A stretch of DNA of 49,425 bases, taken from the IMG/VR virus record IMGVR_UViG_3300042894_005638, positions 1 to 49,425 of that record; one strand, 5' to 3'. Shown piece after piece: positions 1 to 6,122 of the stretch. The notes beneath the pieces were generated by a model. It worked only from the letters and a program-made list of their open reading frames with translations. It did not search any database and was not told the DNA's origin. Origin of the DNA: a virus. Made by a program: the position numbers and the translations under genes. Every line of letters begins with the position of its first letter. Within the stretch, counting starts at the first letter, position 1.

Positions 1-146
1 GGGTGTAAGTTTGTACGTCAAACTATCTCCACAAAACGTTAGTTTTTATCGCCAAAACTACTAAACGGTCAGACACCTTGTAACCCCCCTTTTAAGTGCG
101 TGTCACCATCTTCTCTCTGACAGAACTCTACTGACTACACTCCCGT
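1..146 (-). other. Non-coding trailer of the first tRNA transcript
   Basis: No convincing ORF on either strand. The stretch lies downstream, on the minus strand, of the tRNA-like genes at 147-487, so it is probably part of the same transcript. I see short inverted repeats but no clean terminator and no recognisable tRNA. Confidence 0.3.
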
Positions 147-225
147 ACTGACGGTTGGATTCGAACCAACGTTTTCAACTTACCACTACAGGTATGGACG
201 ATATAAGCGTCCACTGGTACGTCAG
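147..225 (-). tRNA. Aberrant tRNA-like gene, anticodon unresolved
   Basis: The ends pair as an acceptor stem (CUGACG with CGUCAG) and there is a perfect T arm (GUUGG, loop UUCGAAU, CCAAC). The middle does not fold as a normal cloverleaf. A strong 5-bp hairpin GGACG/CGUCC with loop CUUAUAU would read UAU (Ile) but leaves no room for a D arm. A second weak hairpin (UACC/GGUA) sits where the anticodon arm is expected. Length is about 78 nt, which is normal. It is either a highly derived tRNA or a decayed one. Confidence 0.5.
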
Positions 226-231
226 CATTTT

Positions 232-293
232 AAGGATGAACACGGGCTCAGCGTGCCGTCTTTCAGGAAGAGCCCTTCCACCTATCCATCCTT
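232..293 (-). tRNA. Short tRNA-like element
   Basis: A perfect 7-bp acceptor-like stem (AAGGAUG with CAUCCUU) encloses only 62 nt. A 4-bp T-like arm is present, but its loop UGAGCCC is not canonical. The central hairpin UCUU/AAGA would place CUG or UGA in the loop without a U at position 33. Its place between two tRNA genes suggests a degenerate tRNA. Confidence 0.35.
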
Positions 294-298
294 ATTGT

Positions 299-369
299 TG
301 CGGGAGCAGGACTCGAACCTGCGATCTAGGCTTATGAGACCCAGCGGATAACCATCTTCCACATCCCGC
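299..369 (-). tRNA. tRNA-Met (CAU)
   Basis: Minus-strand cloverleaf with acceptor GCGGGA/UCCCGC, anticodon loop CUCAUAA (anticodon CAU) and T arm GCAGG/CCUGC with loop UUCGAGU. CAU could also be a lysidine-modified Ile tRNA; I cannot separate initiator, elongator and Ile2 forms with confidence. Confidence 0.8.
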
Positions 370-377
370 TATATTTG

Positions 378-487
378 TAGGTAAGACAGGACTTGAACCT
401 GTACGATGAGTAATAATACCTATACTTGAGACACACAACATACTCATCTATCATCTCATTAGCGTCTGCCGATTCCGCCACTTACCT
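378..487 (-). tRNA. Oversized Leu-like tRNA, anticodon unresolved
   Basis: Acceptor AGGUAAG/CUUACCU, a D arm with the sequence style of tRNA-Leu (GGCGGAAUCGGCAGACGC) and a perfect T arm ACAGG/CCUGU. The gene is about 110 nt, roughly 20 nt longer than an ordinary class II tRNA. The extra bases lie between the D arm and the T arm, where a long GAUGAGUA/UACUCAUC stem forms. GAG or CAA could be the anticodon, both Leu. Confidence 0.55.
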
Positions 488-667
488 ATTTTTGTGATTC
501 ATAGTTAACACACACTCTCGTTTCACTATCTTATGTTAACAGGTTGATACACTTTACGAGTTTCCCGTTTCTTATGTCACAATATTTCAAATGTCAATGA
601 ACTTCTTCCTTTCCTCACGGGAGTAGGACAACCATTTCTAACTTTCCTACCCCCGTTGTTTGTTCTA
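488..667 (-). other. Structured 5' leader of tRNA transcript 1
   Basis: Lies between the promoter at 668-699 and the first tRNA-like gene. It has no ORF. It holds a degenerate boxA-like motif (GTTCATTGACATTTG, about 593-607) and several short inverted repeats, including GGTAGGA/TCCTACTCC near 610-655. Read as the untranslated leader of a stable-RNA operon. Confidence 0.4.
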
Positions 668-699
668 CAAAGATATGTCAAATTTTTTAATCTACCAAA
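668..699 (-). promoter_or_regulatory. Host-type promoter of tRNA operon 1
   Basis: Minus strand: TTTG, 20-bp spacer, then TATCTTTG at 675-668, a match to the Bacteroidota consensus TTTG-N19/20-TAnnTTTG. About 38 bp including the spacer are repeated almost exactly at 1300-1338, ahead of the second tRNA-like block. Confidence 0.75.
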
Positions 700-719
700 T
701 CTTTTTTTGTTTTTTTTTG

Positions 720-813
720 TAGTCAGGACAGGATTCGAACCTGTATGAGCGCTAACACATGATGTCCTTTAATACTCACCGTAACTTATTGATGCCATTA
801 CCACCACCTGACT
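720..813 (-). tRNA. Class II-like tRNA, anticodon unresolved
   Basis: Perfect 7-bp acceptor AGUCAGG/CCUGACU and T arm ACAGG, loop UUCGAAU, CCUGU. The D arm (UGG/UCA with GG in the loop) resembles Leu tRNAs. The 94-nt gene has a long arm GUGAG/CUCAU before the T stem. I cannot find a canonical 5-bp anticodon stem with a 7-nt loop, so the anticodon is not called. Confidence 0.5.
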
Positions 814-1041
814 AAAATTTCACCCAATCATTTCTGACTGTCCCCCAATACCGAATTTAAACGACATATCACATTTAAGTGAGGGGTTAGAACTTGTGTG
901 TTACTGGTACACCAACCAACCGACTTAGGTTCAAGTAATCGGCTCAGGTCCCTGTGGTAGTGACACCACTTCTCATCATACGGGAGCATATTAGGTGGGA
1001 ACTACCTCTTTTGGTTTATTTCCGACTACGGAAACCTCGTG
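814..1041 (-). other. Non-coding, structured spacer
   Basis: About 230 bp without an ORF between two tRNA-like genes. It contains self-complementary pieces, for example GTGGT-GTCACT-ACCAC near 955-970 and CCGACTTAGG/CAAGTAATCGG near 918-945. It could be a further unrecognised RNA gene; I see no tmRNA or other known family. Confidence 0.3.
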
Positions 1042-1123
1042 TAGTCAGAGCTGGATTCGAACCAACAATTAGCAACCGTTTCTAGAATAGGATTCAGCAC
1101 CATGCTTCTTTACGCTCCTGACT
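1042..1123 (-). tRNA. Aberrant tRNA-like gene, anticodon unresolved
   Basis: Acceptor AGUCAGG/UCUGACU is nearly identical to that of the gene at 720-813, suggesting duplication. T arm GUUGG, loop UUCGAAU, CCAGC is canonical. The D arm can form AGCG/UGCU. The expected anticodon region (UAUUCUAGAAAC) does not give a 5-bp stem and 7-nt loop. A CUA reading would be an amber suppressor, but the structure does not support it. Confidence 0.5.
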
Positions 1124-1264
1124 AATATTTTTGATAGTGTTGGGATACCCGTCTCGTCCCAATCTTAACTGCTTAATTGTAGTTTTACGATGCATCGGCA
1201 GGGGGTGCTGAATTCCTGATCCACTCTGGATTGTCGACATCCGTTGAGTGGGGAAAACCACTAT
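1124..1264 (-). other. Structured leader of RNA operon 2
   Basis: No supportable gene. Downstream of promoter and boxA on the minus strand. Contains a hairpin GGGA/TCCC around 1145-1163 and further short inverted repeats, consistent with a processed stable-RNA leader. Confidence 0.35.
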
Positions 1265-1280
1265 CAATATTTCAAAGAAC
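1265..1280 (-). promoter_or_regulatory. boxA-like antitermination site
   Basis: Minus strand reads GTTCTTTGAAATATTG, resembling rRNA boxA elements (E. coli TGCTCTTTAACA, B. subtilis TGTTCTTTGA). It lies about 20 nt downstream of the promoter at 1300-1331, as in a leader that loads Nus factors. Near-identical 16-mers occur at 1759-1774 and 7747-7762. Confidence 0.5.
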
Positions 1281-1299
1281 TTTTTCCTTATTTGTTTCA

Positions 1300-1331
1300 C
1301 AAAGATATGTCAAATTTTTTAATCTACCAAA
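1300..1331 (-). promoter_or_regulatory. Host-type promoter of RNA operon 2
   Basis: Minus strand TTTG-N20-TATCTTTG (TATCTTTG at 1307-1300). The sequence matches the promoter at 668-699 across about 38 bp, a duplicated promoter serving the tRNA-like genes at 1042-1123 and 720-813. Confidence 0.75.
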
Positions 1332-1421
1332 TCTTTTCTGTGTTTTTTCTTCCTTGTGTATTTTTTTCTATTGCGATACACATTGGGTCTTGTTGCCATT
1401 TTCAGTTCCTGATATGTAATC

Positions 1422-1727
1422 TCAATTGTTTTCATCTTTTGGTAATCTTATTATGTGTTTTATAATGTTATTTATATCTTCTTTTGATTGTCGTGCAAGA
1501 ACATCATCCGTCAAATCTGTTTCATAACACATACCCCAATTATCTTCGGTTCCTTTTATAATTCCAACCTCATAATCTTCTCTATCAACTGATGTATAAG
1601 AACCACCACCAAAAGGTGAGTTAAACCTTACAATTGAAAGTCCATAACCATTTGGAAAAAATACCTTTCCGTGTACACCCATACCCATTGAGTGGGTTTC
1701 AAACTTTATATCATCAAATGTTATCAT
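1422..1727 (-). CDS. Hypothetical phage protein, 101 aa
   Basis: I do not recognise a named family. The protein is soluble, rich in Gly in its middle (NSPFGGGSYTS) and acidic at the C terminus, with no signal peptide or membrane segment. The start is the Met of MITFDD rather than an upstream in-frame Met at 1769, because the host-type promoter TATCTTTG ends only four bases before this ATG, which would make the mRNA essentially leaderless. It has its own promoter, unlike the leader-peptide genes further on, and shares this promoter style with the gene at 3960-4454, suggesting early expression. Confidence 0.75.
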   Translation of the reverse strand: MITFDDIKFETHSMGMGVHGKVFFPNGYGLSIVRFNSPFGGGSYTSVDREDYEVGIIKGTEDNWGMCYETDLTDDVLARQSKEDINNIIKHIIRLPKDENN

Positions 1728-1731
1728 ATCA

Positions 1732-1761
1732 CAAAGATATAAATTATTTTTTAATTTCCAA
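1732..1761 (-). promoter_or_regulatory. Host-type promoter of the 1422-1727 gene
   Basis: Minus strand TATCTTTG at 1739-1732 followed by GTGAT and the ATG. A TTGG lies 18 bp upstream. The -33 region overlaps the end of the boxA-like 16-mer at 1759-1774. Confidence 0.7.
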
Positions 1762-1774
1762 TATGTCAAAGAAC
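1759..1774 (-). promoter_or_regulatory. boxA-like motif
   Basis: Minus strand GTTCTTTGACATATTG, identical over 16 bases to 7747-7762. Here it follows directly on a terminator hairpin and overlaps the -33 region of the next promoter, so its role may be either antitermination or an upstream promoter element. Confidence 0.45.
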
Positions 1775-1803
1775 AAAAAACCCACCTCTTAATTGAGATG
1801 GGT
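1774..1803 (-). terminator. Intrinsic terminator
   Basis: Minus strand hairpin ACCCA-T-CTC / GAG-G-TGGGT with a six-base loop, followed by TTTTTTG. It ends the transcript carrying the small ORF at 1828-1902 and possibly the gene at 1984-2433. Confidence 0.75.
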
Positions 1804-1827
1804 TCAAAATTTTATATGTATAATCTA

Positions 1828-1902
1828 TCACACCATCCCCATACAGAAAGTATCCTCAGCTATTGCCAATCCTCTCAATGTTATGATATGTAAATTTTTC
1901 AT
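1828..1902 (-). CDS. Possible 24-aa peptide
   Basis: A short ORF (MKNLHIITLRG...) sits between an ATATTTAT box, about 25 nt upstream, and a clean terminator downstream. The same arrangement occurs at 7918-8028, where a 36-aa ORF lies between the same kind of box and terminator. The peptides are not clearly related, so each unit could also be a small RNA. Confidence 0.35.
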   Translation of the reverse strand: MKNLHIITLRGLAIAEDTFCMGMV

Positions 1903-1983
1903 TTGCGTTTTTATTAGTTTTGTTATAAATATATGTTAGTTTGTAAAAAAGTCAAATTTTATTTAATTTTAACAAATTAGAAA

Positions 1984-2433
1984 TTAAAGTTCATTTAGTT
2001 TATCTACAAAATTTTTAAGTTTCTCTGATAATTCATATTCCTCATCTTCATTTGCCATTTCCATAATAGCACTTACTGTTGAAATAACACCATCCTTCAT
2101 TGACATAATATTTTCTGGTGTGAGTTTTTTATCACCATCTTTACTTAAATCAGCAAACATCATCATCATGTCTATCATTGCATCAAGTTCTTCCTCTTCC
2201 ATTGCGTCAGCGTCTAAACCCATTTGAGATGAAATCATTGACATAACTTTTTGTCTCATGTATTTCTTTTCGTATTCTTTGTATTTGGGATCGTTGTCTA
2301 ATTCAGAATCCATTGCGATAATTTCATCAAATTTAGAATTATCTTCCATTTCATCCTCTTCTTTAAGAACTCTTTTCTCTAATCTTAAATTTGATTCTAA
2401 AATGTGTCTGATTTTACTTTGACTTCTATTCAT
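1984..2433 (-). CDS. Acidic Met-rich protein with candidate leader
   Basis: 149 aa, no recognised family. It is strongly acidic and unusually rich in Met, with a run of four Met near residue 90 inside a helical segment (DAMIDMMMMFADLS). The N terminus MNRSQSKIRHILES ends in an (I)LE site followed by Ser, like the leader peptides of the genes further on, though the match is weaker. An ATATTTAT box lies about 15 bases before the ATG. Predicted mostly helical. It could be an internal virion protein or scaffold; this is inference from the leader and composition only. Confidence 0.75.
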   Translation of the reverse strand: MNRSQSKIRHILESNLRLEKRVLKEEDEMEDNSKFDEIIAMDSELDNDPKYKEYEKKYMRQKVMSMISSQMGLDADAMEEEELDAMIDMMMMFADLSKDGDKKLTPENIMSMKDGVISTVSAIMEMANEDEEYELSEKLKNFVDKLNEL

Positions 2434-2474
2434 AATTAATTTTATATATAAATATACGTTAACATGAAAAAATG

Positions 2475-2548
2475 TACCCCCACCGAGATTTGAACTCGGA
2501 AAATTCAGATCCTAAATCTGACGCGTCTGCCTATTCCGCCATGGGGGC
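2475..2548 (-). tRNA. tRNA-Leu (UAG)
   Basis: Full cloverleaf: acceptor GCCCCCA/UGGGGGU, Leu-type D arm, anticodon stem UCAGA/UCUGA with loop UUUAGGA (anticodon UAG), T arm CCGAG/CUCGG. The variable loop is short for a Leu tRNA, which normally is class II. Confidence 0.9.
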
Positions 2549-2560
2549 GTTATGTTGAGA

Positions 2561-3271
2561 TTACCAATTTTTTATTCTCTCAATCAATTCGTCAATTGTT
2601 ATTGATGAATTGTAGTTTTTTGAGTTATTTTCATTGTGTAACATTAGTTTACAATTTGCAGGGTGTTTAATTATTTCAGGATCTATTTTATTGATAAATC
2701 CATCTCTCACACTATACATATGATCTTTACTAACACCGTTTAAATTATTCCTTTTATTTTTTGGACTATACCAACCATGTTCGTCAACAATCCTCAAGTC
2801 AAACTTTTCATCATAATTTTTAATATTAAAATTAAAAGTACATAAAGGTTTATAAAACCTATAAAATTCTTTTTTGCAACTATCACAAATTACTTTTTTT
2901 GTTCCAGTAATATCTGTTTCACTACAAAATCTACAAACCTTTGGTTTTATAATTTTCTCTTTTTTAGGTTTAGTTAATTTTTCTCTAACTTTTTGTTTTT
3001 GTTCTTCAGTCACAATTCTTCCTTTATTATTAAAAATTGCAGAACAGGAATGATTACAAAATTTTCTATTATGTGATATTGTACCCACAAACTCAACACC
3101 ACAATTAAGGCAGGTTATTTTTTTATGATAAACAGTTTTAACACCTAATCTGAAAGCCCTATTCATAATTGACTTATATGTTACACCCATAATTTCAGCA
3201 ATCACTGAATATCTAACCCCCTCTGCAATCATATTTTTTAATTCTTCATCCTTTTCTTTAGTCCATCTCAT
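2561..3271 (-). CDS. HNH homing endonuclease
   Basis: 236 aa. Residues 1-45 form a helix-turn-helix or Myb-like DNA-binding segment (WTKEKDEELKNMI). Two Cys4 zinc-binding knuckles follow (CLNCGVEF...CNHSC near 54-75 and CRFC...CDSC near 113-135). The C terminus carries the phage HNH core: GVSKDHMYSVRDGF, then HPANCKLMLHNENNSKN with the conserved HPAN and NNSKN. Free-standing enzymes of this kind cut DNA and spread into phage tRNA clusters, and this one lies between tRNA-Leu and tRNA-Cys genes, as expected. No intron is seen around it. Confidence 0.85.
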   Translation of the reverse strand: MRWTKEKDEELKNMIAEGVRYSVIAEIMGVTYKSIMNRAFRLGVKTVYHKKITCLNCGVEFVGTISHNRKFCNHSCSAIFNNKGRIVTEEQKQKVREKLTKPKKEKIIKPKVCRFCSETDITGTKKVICDSCKKEFYRFYKPLCTFNFNIKNYDEKFDLRIVDEHGWYSPKNKRNNLNGVSKDHMYSVRDGFINKIDPEIIKHPANCKLMLHNENNSKNYNSSITIDELIERIKNW

Positions 3272-3323
3272 ATTAATAAATATGTTGAAAAGAGTTAAAA
3301 TAAGGTTTTGAACTTATTTTTTG

Positions 3324-3408
3324 AGTAAACGGTCAGATTCGAACTGACGGGAGACTTTCGTCTATCGGTTTTGCAGACCGACGGTTTCAACCGCTCACCC
3401 ACGTTTAC
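3324..3408 (-). tRNA. tRNA-Cys (GCA), class II body
   Basis: Acceptor GUAAACG/CGUUUAC, anticodon stem UCGGU/ACCGA with loop CUGCAAA (anticodon GCA), T arm GUCAG/CUGAC. The discriminator is U, the base expected for Cys. Unusually there is a long variable arm (AGAC-GAAA-GUCU) and a Ser-like D arm, so this is a class II tRNA with Cys identity. Confidence 0.85.
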
Positions 3409-3413
3409 ATAAA

Positions 3414-3866
3414 TTAACGACAGTGGTGGTCTGCCGCTTTAGTTGCGATTTGGTTATCGGGCTTGATATTTGTTTTGAAACCTAACGAGTTTGCCCATCC
3501 GACAGTAGGTGCCACCAATCGGGAACTGAAGTGTTTGTCTTCAGAATTATAATCCAAATCTATTTCCACATTGACATTAACTTTTTGTGTCAACCATTCA
3601 GCAACATTTATTGAATATTCAGCTTCCTTCCATAGTCGTGTCCACTTATCTCTAATCTTTTTCATTTTACTCTTTGTTAGAATATAATGAACACCTCTAT
3701 TTCCGTATCTATACGCAATAACCGTAACGTACACGGTACTTCTTCTGTGATTCTGTGAGTCAGTCCCAATATGGATTTCAACATAAGGACATTCTTTGAG
3801 AATATCCAACGTGTGACTTACCACATCAATTGGCTCATTATGAATCGTCCTAAATAACTTATCCAT
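3414..3866 (-). CDS. RNase H-like nuclease (DUF458/YkuK-like)
   Basis: 150 aa. Resembles the YkuK/DUF458 family of predicted RNase H-fold nucleases. The first acidic residue is in IGTDSQNH near residue 34, a Glu follows in WKEAEYS near 80, an Asp in EIDLDYNSED near 103, and a terminal KAADHHC supplies the last Asp. This is the acidic array expected for a two-metal nuclease. It sits between tRNA-Cys and tRNA-Phe genes, 17 bases before the Phe gene, with no obvious promoter of its own, and is probably cotranscribed with the tRNAs. A role in RNA processing is possible but not shown. Confidence 0.65.
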   Translation of the reverse strand: MDKLFRTIHNEPIDVVSHTLDILKECPYVEIHIGTDSQNHRRSTVYVTVIAYRYGNRGVHYILTKSKMKKIRDKWTRLWKEAEYSINVAEWLTQKVNVNVEIDLDYNSEDKHFSSRLVAPTVGWANSLGFKTNIKPDNQIATKAADHHCR

Positions 3867-3883
3867 ATCTTTTATTTTTGTTG

Positions 3884-3959
3884 TGGAACCATACGGAGTC
3901 GAACCGTAACCTGTGGATTTTCAGTCCACCGTGACACACCATACTTACACCATAGTTCC
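3884..3959 (-). tRNA. tRNA-Phe (GAA)
   Basis: Anticodon stem GUGGA/UCCAC, loop CUGAAAA (anticodon GAA); T arm UACGG/CCGUA; acceptor GGAAC/GUUCC with weaker inner pairs; discriminator A. It begins one base after the stop codon of the gene at 3960-4454. Confidence 0.9.
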
Positions 3960-4454
3960 TTATTTAATTTGAAATGCGAATCTAACAACACGTTTCTTTT
4001 TAACTGAATCTTCCCAGTTACCAATAACAACACCGTCCTTAATTGTAAAAGCGTGTCCTTTAACAAGAATGAAGAATGTCCCAACAGGATTTTGTTTCAC
4101 AAAAGTTCCAACAGTCATATCTCGTTTAACCACACCATTTTTAGTTTTAACATCATACCTTAAAGTGTAACTCCCAAAACCATTTGCACTACCAACACAT
4201 TTAACTCTCTTGTAGTTAATTTGTTTTCTTTGATTTGCAAATGTTTTCATTTTGGTAACCGTACCATAAGTTCCTTGACGGTCTTTACGTCCAAATTTCT
4301 CCTTAACAAATTTATGTGCGTAATCATATGAAACATCAAATGATGAGGCAAATGCTCTTACAACACAATCATTTGTTTCTCCTCTCGCAATTACAGAATC
4401 ACTATAACCCTTAATCGCCTTTCCTGTTGTACAATATGGTAGTCCTTCTTTCAT
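3960..4454 (-). CDS. Papain-like cysteine peptidase-like protein
   Basis: 164 aa. The order of candidate catalytic residues fits a papain-like fold: Cys in ETNDCVVRAFAS near residue 25, His in KGHAFTI near 138, then Asn in VIGNWEDS about ten residues later. No signal peptide. The start is the ATG at 4454, not an in-frame Met five codons upstream, because TATCTTTG ends four bases before it. The promoter is the same host-like type as that of the 1422-1727 gene, so early expression is likely. Whether it is an active protease, a deubiquitinase-like enzyme or an inactive homologue cannot be told from the sequence. Confidence 0.6.
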   Translation of the reverse strand: MKEGLPYCTTGKAIKGYSDSVIARGETNDCVVRAFASSFDVSYDYAHKFVKEKFGRKDRQGTYGTVTKMKTFANQRKQINYKRVKCVGSANGFGSYTLRYDVKTKNGVVKRDMTVGTFVKQNPVGTFFILVKGHAFTIKDGVVIGNWEDSVKKKRVVRFAFQIK

Positions 4455-4458
4455 ATCA

Positions 4459-4489
4459 CAAAGATACAAAAAATTATTAAACCACCAAA
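4459..4489 (-). promoter_or_regulatory. Host-type promoter of the 3960-4454 gene
   Basis: Minus strand TTTG-N19-TATCTTTG (TATCTTTG at 4466-4459), then GTGAT and ATG. The last 13 bases before the start codon are the same as in front of the gene at 1422-1727. Confidence 0.75.
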
Positions 4490-4500
4490 ATTAATTTTTG

Positions 4501-4571
4501 CACGTGGTGTAGGAATCGAACCCACCCAGCGAGGTTTTGGAGACCTGCCCGACACCATGTCTGTACCACGT
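4501..4571 (-). tRNA. tRNA-Trp (CCA)
   Basis: Acceptor ACGUGGU/ACCACGU, anticodon stem AGGU/ACCU with loop CUCCAAA (anticodon CCA), T loop UUCGAUU, discriminator G as usual for Trp. Confidence 0.9.
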
Positions 4572-4577
4572 ATAGTG

Positions 4578-4650
4578 TACCCCCAGCGAGATTCAAACTC
4601 ACAACTCTGAATTCGTAGTTCAGGGTTTTATTCTATTAAACTACAGGGGT
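4578..4650 (-). tRNA. tRNA-Arg (ACG)
   Basis: Acceptor ACCCCUG/UGGGGGU, anticodon stem CUGAA/UUCAG with loop CUACGAA (anticodon ACG, to be edited to ICG), T arm GUGAG/CUCGC, discriminator A. Confidence 0.88.
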
Positions 4651-4785
4651 AATTAAAGAATTTTGGTCAACCACTCGCATCCCACCAATCTCTTGTATCA
4701 AACTTTTTGTAGTCCAAACGATTATATCTCCTACGACTCATTCTCAACTCACTTGCCAAAGCCTTGTCCGTTGTAAATTCTTTTT

Positions 4786-4860
4786 GGGTGAATAATGGGA
4801 ATCGAACCCATGGCACAAGGAACCACAATCCTATGCTCTACCTACTGAGCTATATCCACC
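4786..4860 (-). tRNA. tRNA-His (GUG)
   Basis: Acceptor GGUGGAU/AUUCACC, D arm GCUC/GAGC, anticodon loop UUGUGGU (anticodon GUG), T arm AUGGG/CCCAU. The discriminator is C, the His identity base. The base before the 5' end is U, so the extra G(-1) is not plainly encoded. Confidence 0.88.
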
Positions 4861-4869
4861 ATATATTTG

Positions 4870-4953
4870 CGGAAAGTATTGGAATCGAACCAAATACCCG
4901 AAGGTACATCTCGCTTAGCAGGCGGACCCTATCGCCATCAAGGTTTACTTTCC
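4870..4953 (-). tRNA. tRNA-Ser (GCU)
   Basis: Acceptor GGAAAGU/ACUUUCC, anticodon loop CUGCUAA (anticodon GCU), class II variable arm GUACC-UUCG-GGUAU, T arm UUUGG/CCAAU, discriminator G. Confidence 0.87.
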
Positions 4954-4957
4954 ATAG

Positions 4958-4995
4958 AGTGTGGTAGGACTGCAGTTCCTTGGGGATCCCACACT
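4958..4995 (-). other. Stem-loop between tRNA-Ser and tRNA-Ile
   Basis: A perfect 7-bp stem AGTGTGG/CCACACT closes a 24-nt interior that contains an AGGA-ACUGCAG-UCCU hairpin with a 7-nt loop. It looks like an acceptor stem joined to a T-like arm without D and anticodon arms. There is no U tract, so it is not a simple terminator. Candidate tRNA remnant or processing signal. Confidence 0.35.
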
Positions 4996-5012
4996 ATTTA
5001 TTCCCCTTTTTG

Positions 5013-5085
5013 TGTTCACGACGGGTTACGATCCCATTACCTCTTGTGTATCAGACAAGTGCTCTACCAATTGAGCTACGTGAAC
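5013..5085 (-). tRNA. tRNA-Ile (GAU)
   Basis: Acceptor GUUCACG/CGUGAAC, D arm GCUC/GAGC, anticodon stem CUUGU/ACAAG with loop CUGAUAC (anticodon GAU), discriminator A. The T loop (GAUCGUA) is less canonical. Confidence 0.87.
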
Positions 5086-5091
5086 TTATTG

Positions 5092-5163
5092 CGGAATAGG
5101 AAGGGATCGAACCTCCGACCTTCAAGTTAACAGCTTGTTGCTCTACCTCTGAGCTACTATTCC
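5092..5163 (-). tRNA. tRNA-Asn (GUU)
   Basis: Acceptor GGAAUAG/CUAUUCC, D arm GCUC/GAGC, anticodon stem CAAG/CUUG with loop CUGUUAA (anticodon GUU), T loop UUCGAUC, discriminator G. Confidence 0.9.
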
Positions 5164-5171
5164 TTTTTTTG

Positions 5172-5254
5172 TGGGAGAGGAGGGACTCGAACCCCCAAGG
5201 TCTCACGACGACGGATTTACAGTCCGCTGAGCCAACCAATTGCTCAACTCTCCC
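5172..5254 (-). tRNA. tRNA-Tyr (GUA)
   Basis: Acceptor GGGAGAG/CUCUCCC, anticodon stem CGGA/UCCG with loop CUGUAAA (anticodon GUA), class II variable arm, T arm GGGGG/CCCUC with loop UUCGAGU, discriminator A. Confidence 0.9.
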
Positions 5255-5273
5255 TTAAACCATACAATTAAAT

Positions 5274-6122
5274 TTAATTTGGTAATTCGTTTTTAATCCT
5301 TGTTTCTAACATAGAAATACAATTTTTATTAACATCAAAAACTATTGAATTTCTATTAGTTTCTTCTGACGCTATTGCGGTTGTACCACTACCTGAAAAA
5401 TAATCAACAATTAAATCACCTTCATTAGAACTTGCCAAAATACATTTTTTAACTAAATCCTTTGGTTTTTGAGTGTTGTGTTTTTGTAAGACATTTTGAG
5501 GTGTTTTTTTTGTCTTTGCGTAGGACTTAACTTCGTTCATACTCCAATAAGGAACACAGAACTCATCCCATAAATTACCAGGATATGTCATCCTAACTTT
5601 TTTTCCATTTTCATCAACCCACCAATCTTTTGGTGTACCATCTTCATTTCTATAAGGAGCAATTACTTCCTTTTTAACCATAACCTCATTTATATTAAAG
5701 GTATAGTTTTTTTGATTTTTTGTTGCGAAAAAAATATCTTCGTGAATTGATTTCCAGTTAGTTTTAGCACCTCTTCCTTTATCCCTTTTCCATGTTATTC
5801 TGTTTTGTACATAGAACCCAACCTCCTCCAGTACCTCTTGAACAATATTTGATGTTTGCCATTGTATGCACACATATATCGAACCATTAGGTTTTAGTTG
5901 TTCGTAAGCTAACTGTAGATATACTTTAGTCCATTCTTTATAGTCGTCTTTAGACTTCCACTGTTTGTCCCAATCTTGTCTATCACCCAATTCCAAGTCA
6001 AGATTCTCATTTTTACCTCCACTTATATAATAAGGTGGATCTAAAAAAAACATATCTACAGTCTCAACACCAATTATATCCTTTGATTCTATAAAAGATT
6101 TATTATAATACTTTATACCCAT
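5274..6122 (-). CDS. DNA methyltransferase (beta class)
   Basis: 282 aa, an S-adenosylmethionine-dependent amino-methyltransferase. The catalytic motif IV DPPYYISGG is at residues 28-36 and the AdoMet-binding motif I DYFSGSGTTAIAS near 238, so the motif order is that of the beta group (N6-adenine or N4-cytosine; DPPY favours adenine). Length is normal for the family. Its start overlaps the end of the upstream gene by ten bases, so the two are translationally linked. That neighbour looks like an endonuclease, which suggests a small type II restriction-modification pair rather than an orphan methylase; target sequence unknown. Confidence 0.88.
   Translation of the reverse strand: MGIKYYNKSFIESKDIIGVETVDMFFLDPPYYISGGKNENLDLELGDRQDWDKQWKSKDDYKEWTKVYLQLAYEQLKPNGSIYVCIQWQTSNIVQEVLEEVGFYVQNRITWKRDKGRGAKTNWKSIHEDIFFATKNQKNYTFNINEVMVKKEVIAPYRNEDGTPKDWWVDENGKKVRMTYPGNLWDEFCVPYWSMNEVKSYAKTKKTPQNVLQKHNTQKPKDLVKKCILASSNEGDLIVDYFSGSGTTAIASEETNRNSIVFDVNKNCISMLETRIKNELPN

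Noticed and set aside
1042-1123. Amber suppressor tRNA (anticodon CUA)
   Set aside because: CUA can be read in the middle of the gene, but no 5-bp stem with a 7-nt loop places it as an anticodon, and genes here end normally.
488-1264. tmRNA, RNase P or rRNA fragment
   Set aside because: No tag-peptide ORF, no recognisable P4-like core and no rRNA sequence could be found; only the leader style resembles a stable-RNA operon.
1094-1300. Minus-strand ORF of 68 aa starting MKQIRKKFFEIL
   Set aside because: It runs across the boxA-like motif, the structured leader and the 5' part of a tRNA-like gene, and has no promoter of its own in the right place.
4668-4742. Short minus-strand ORF MSRRRYNRLDYKKFDTRDWW
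   Set aside because: The composition is plausible, but there is no promoter box, no clear upstream context and only 24 codons between two tRNA genes; not enough to call.
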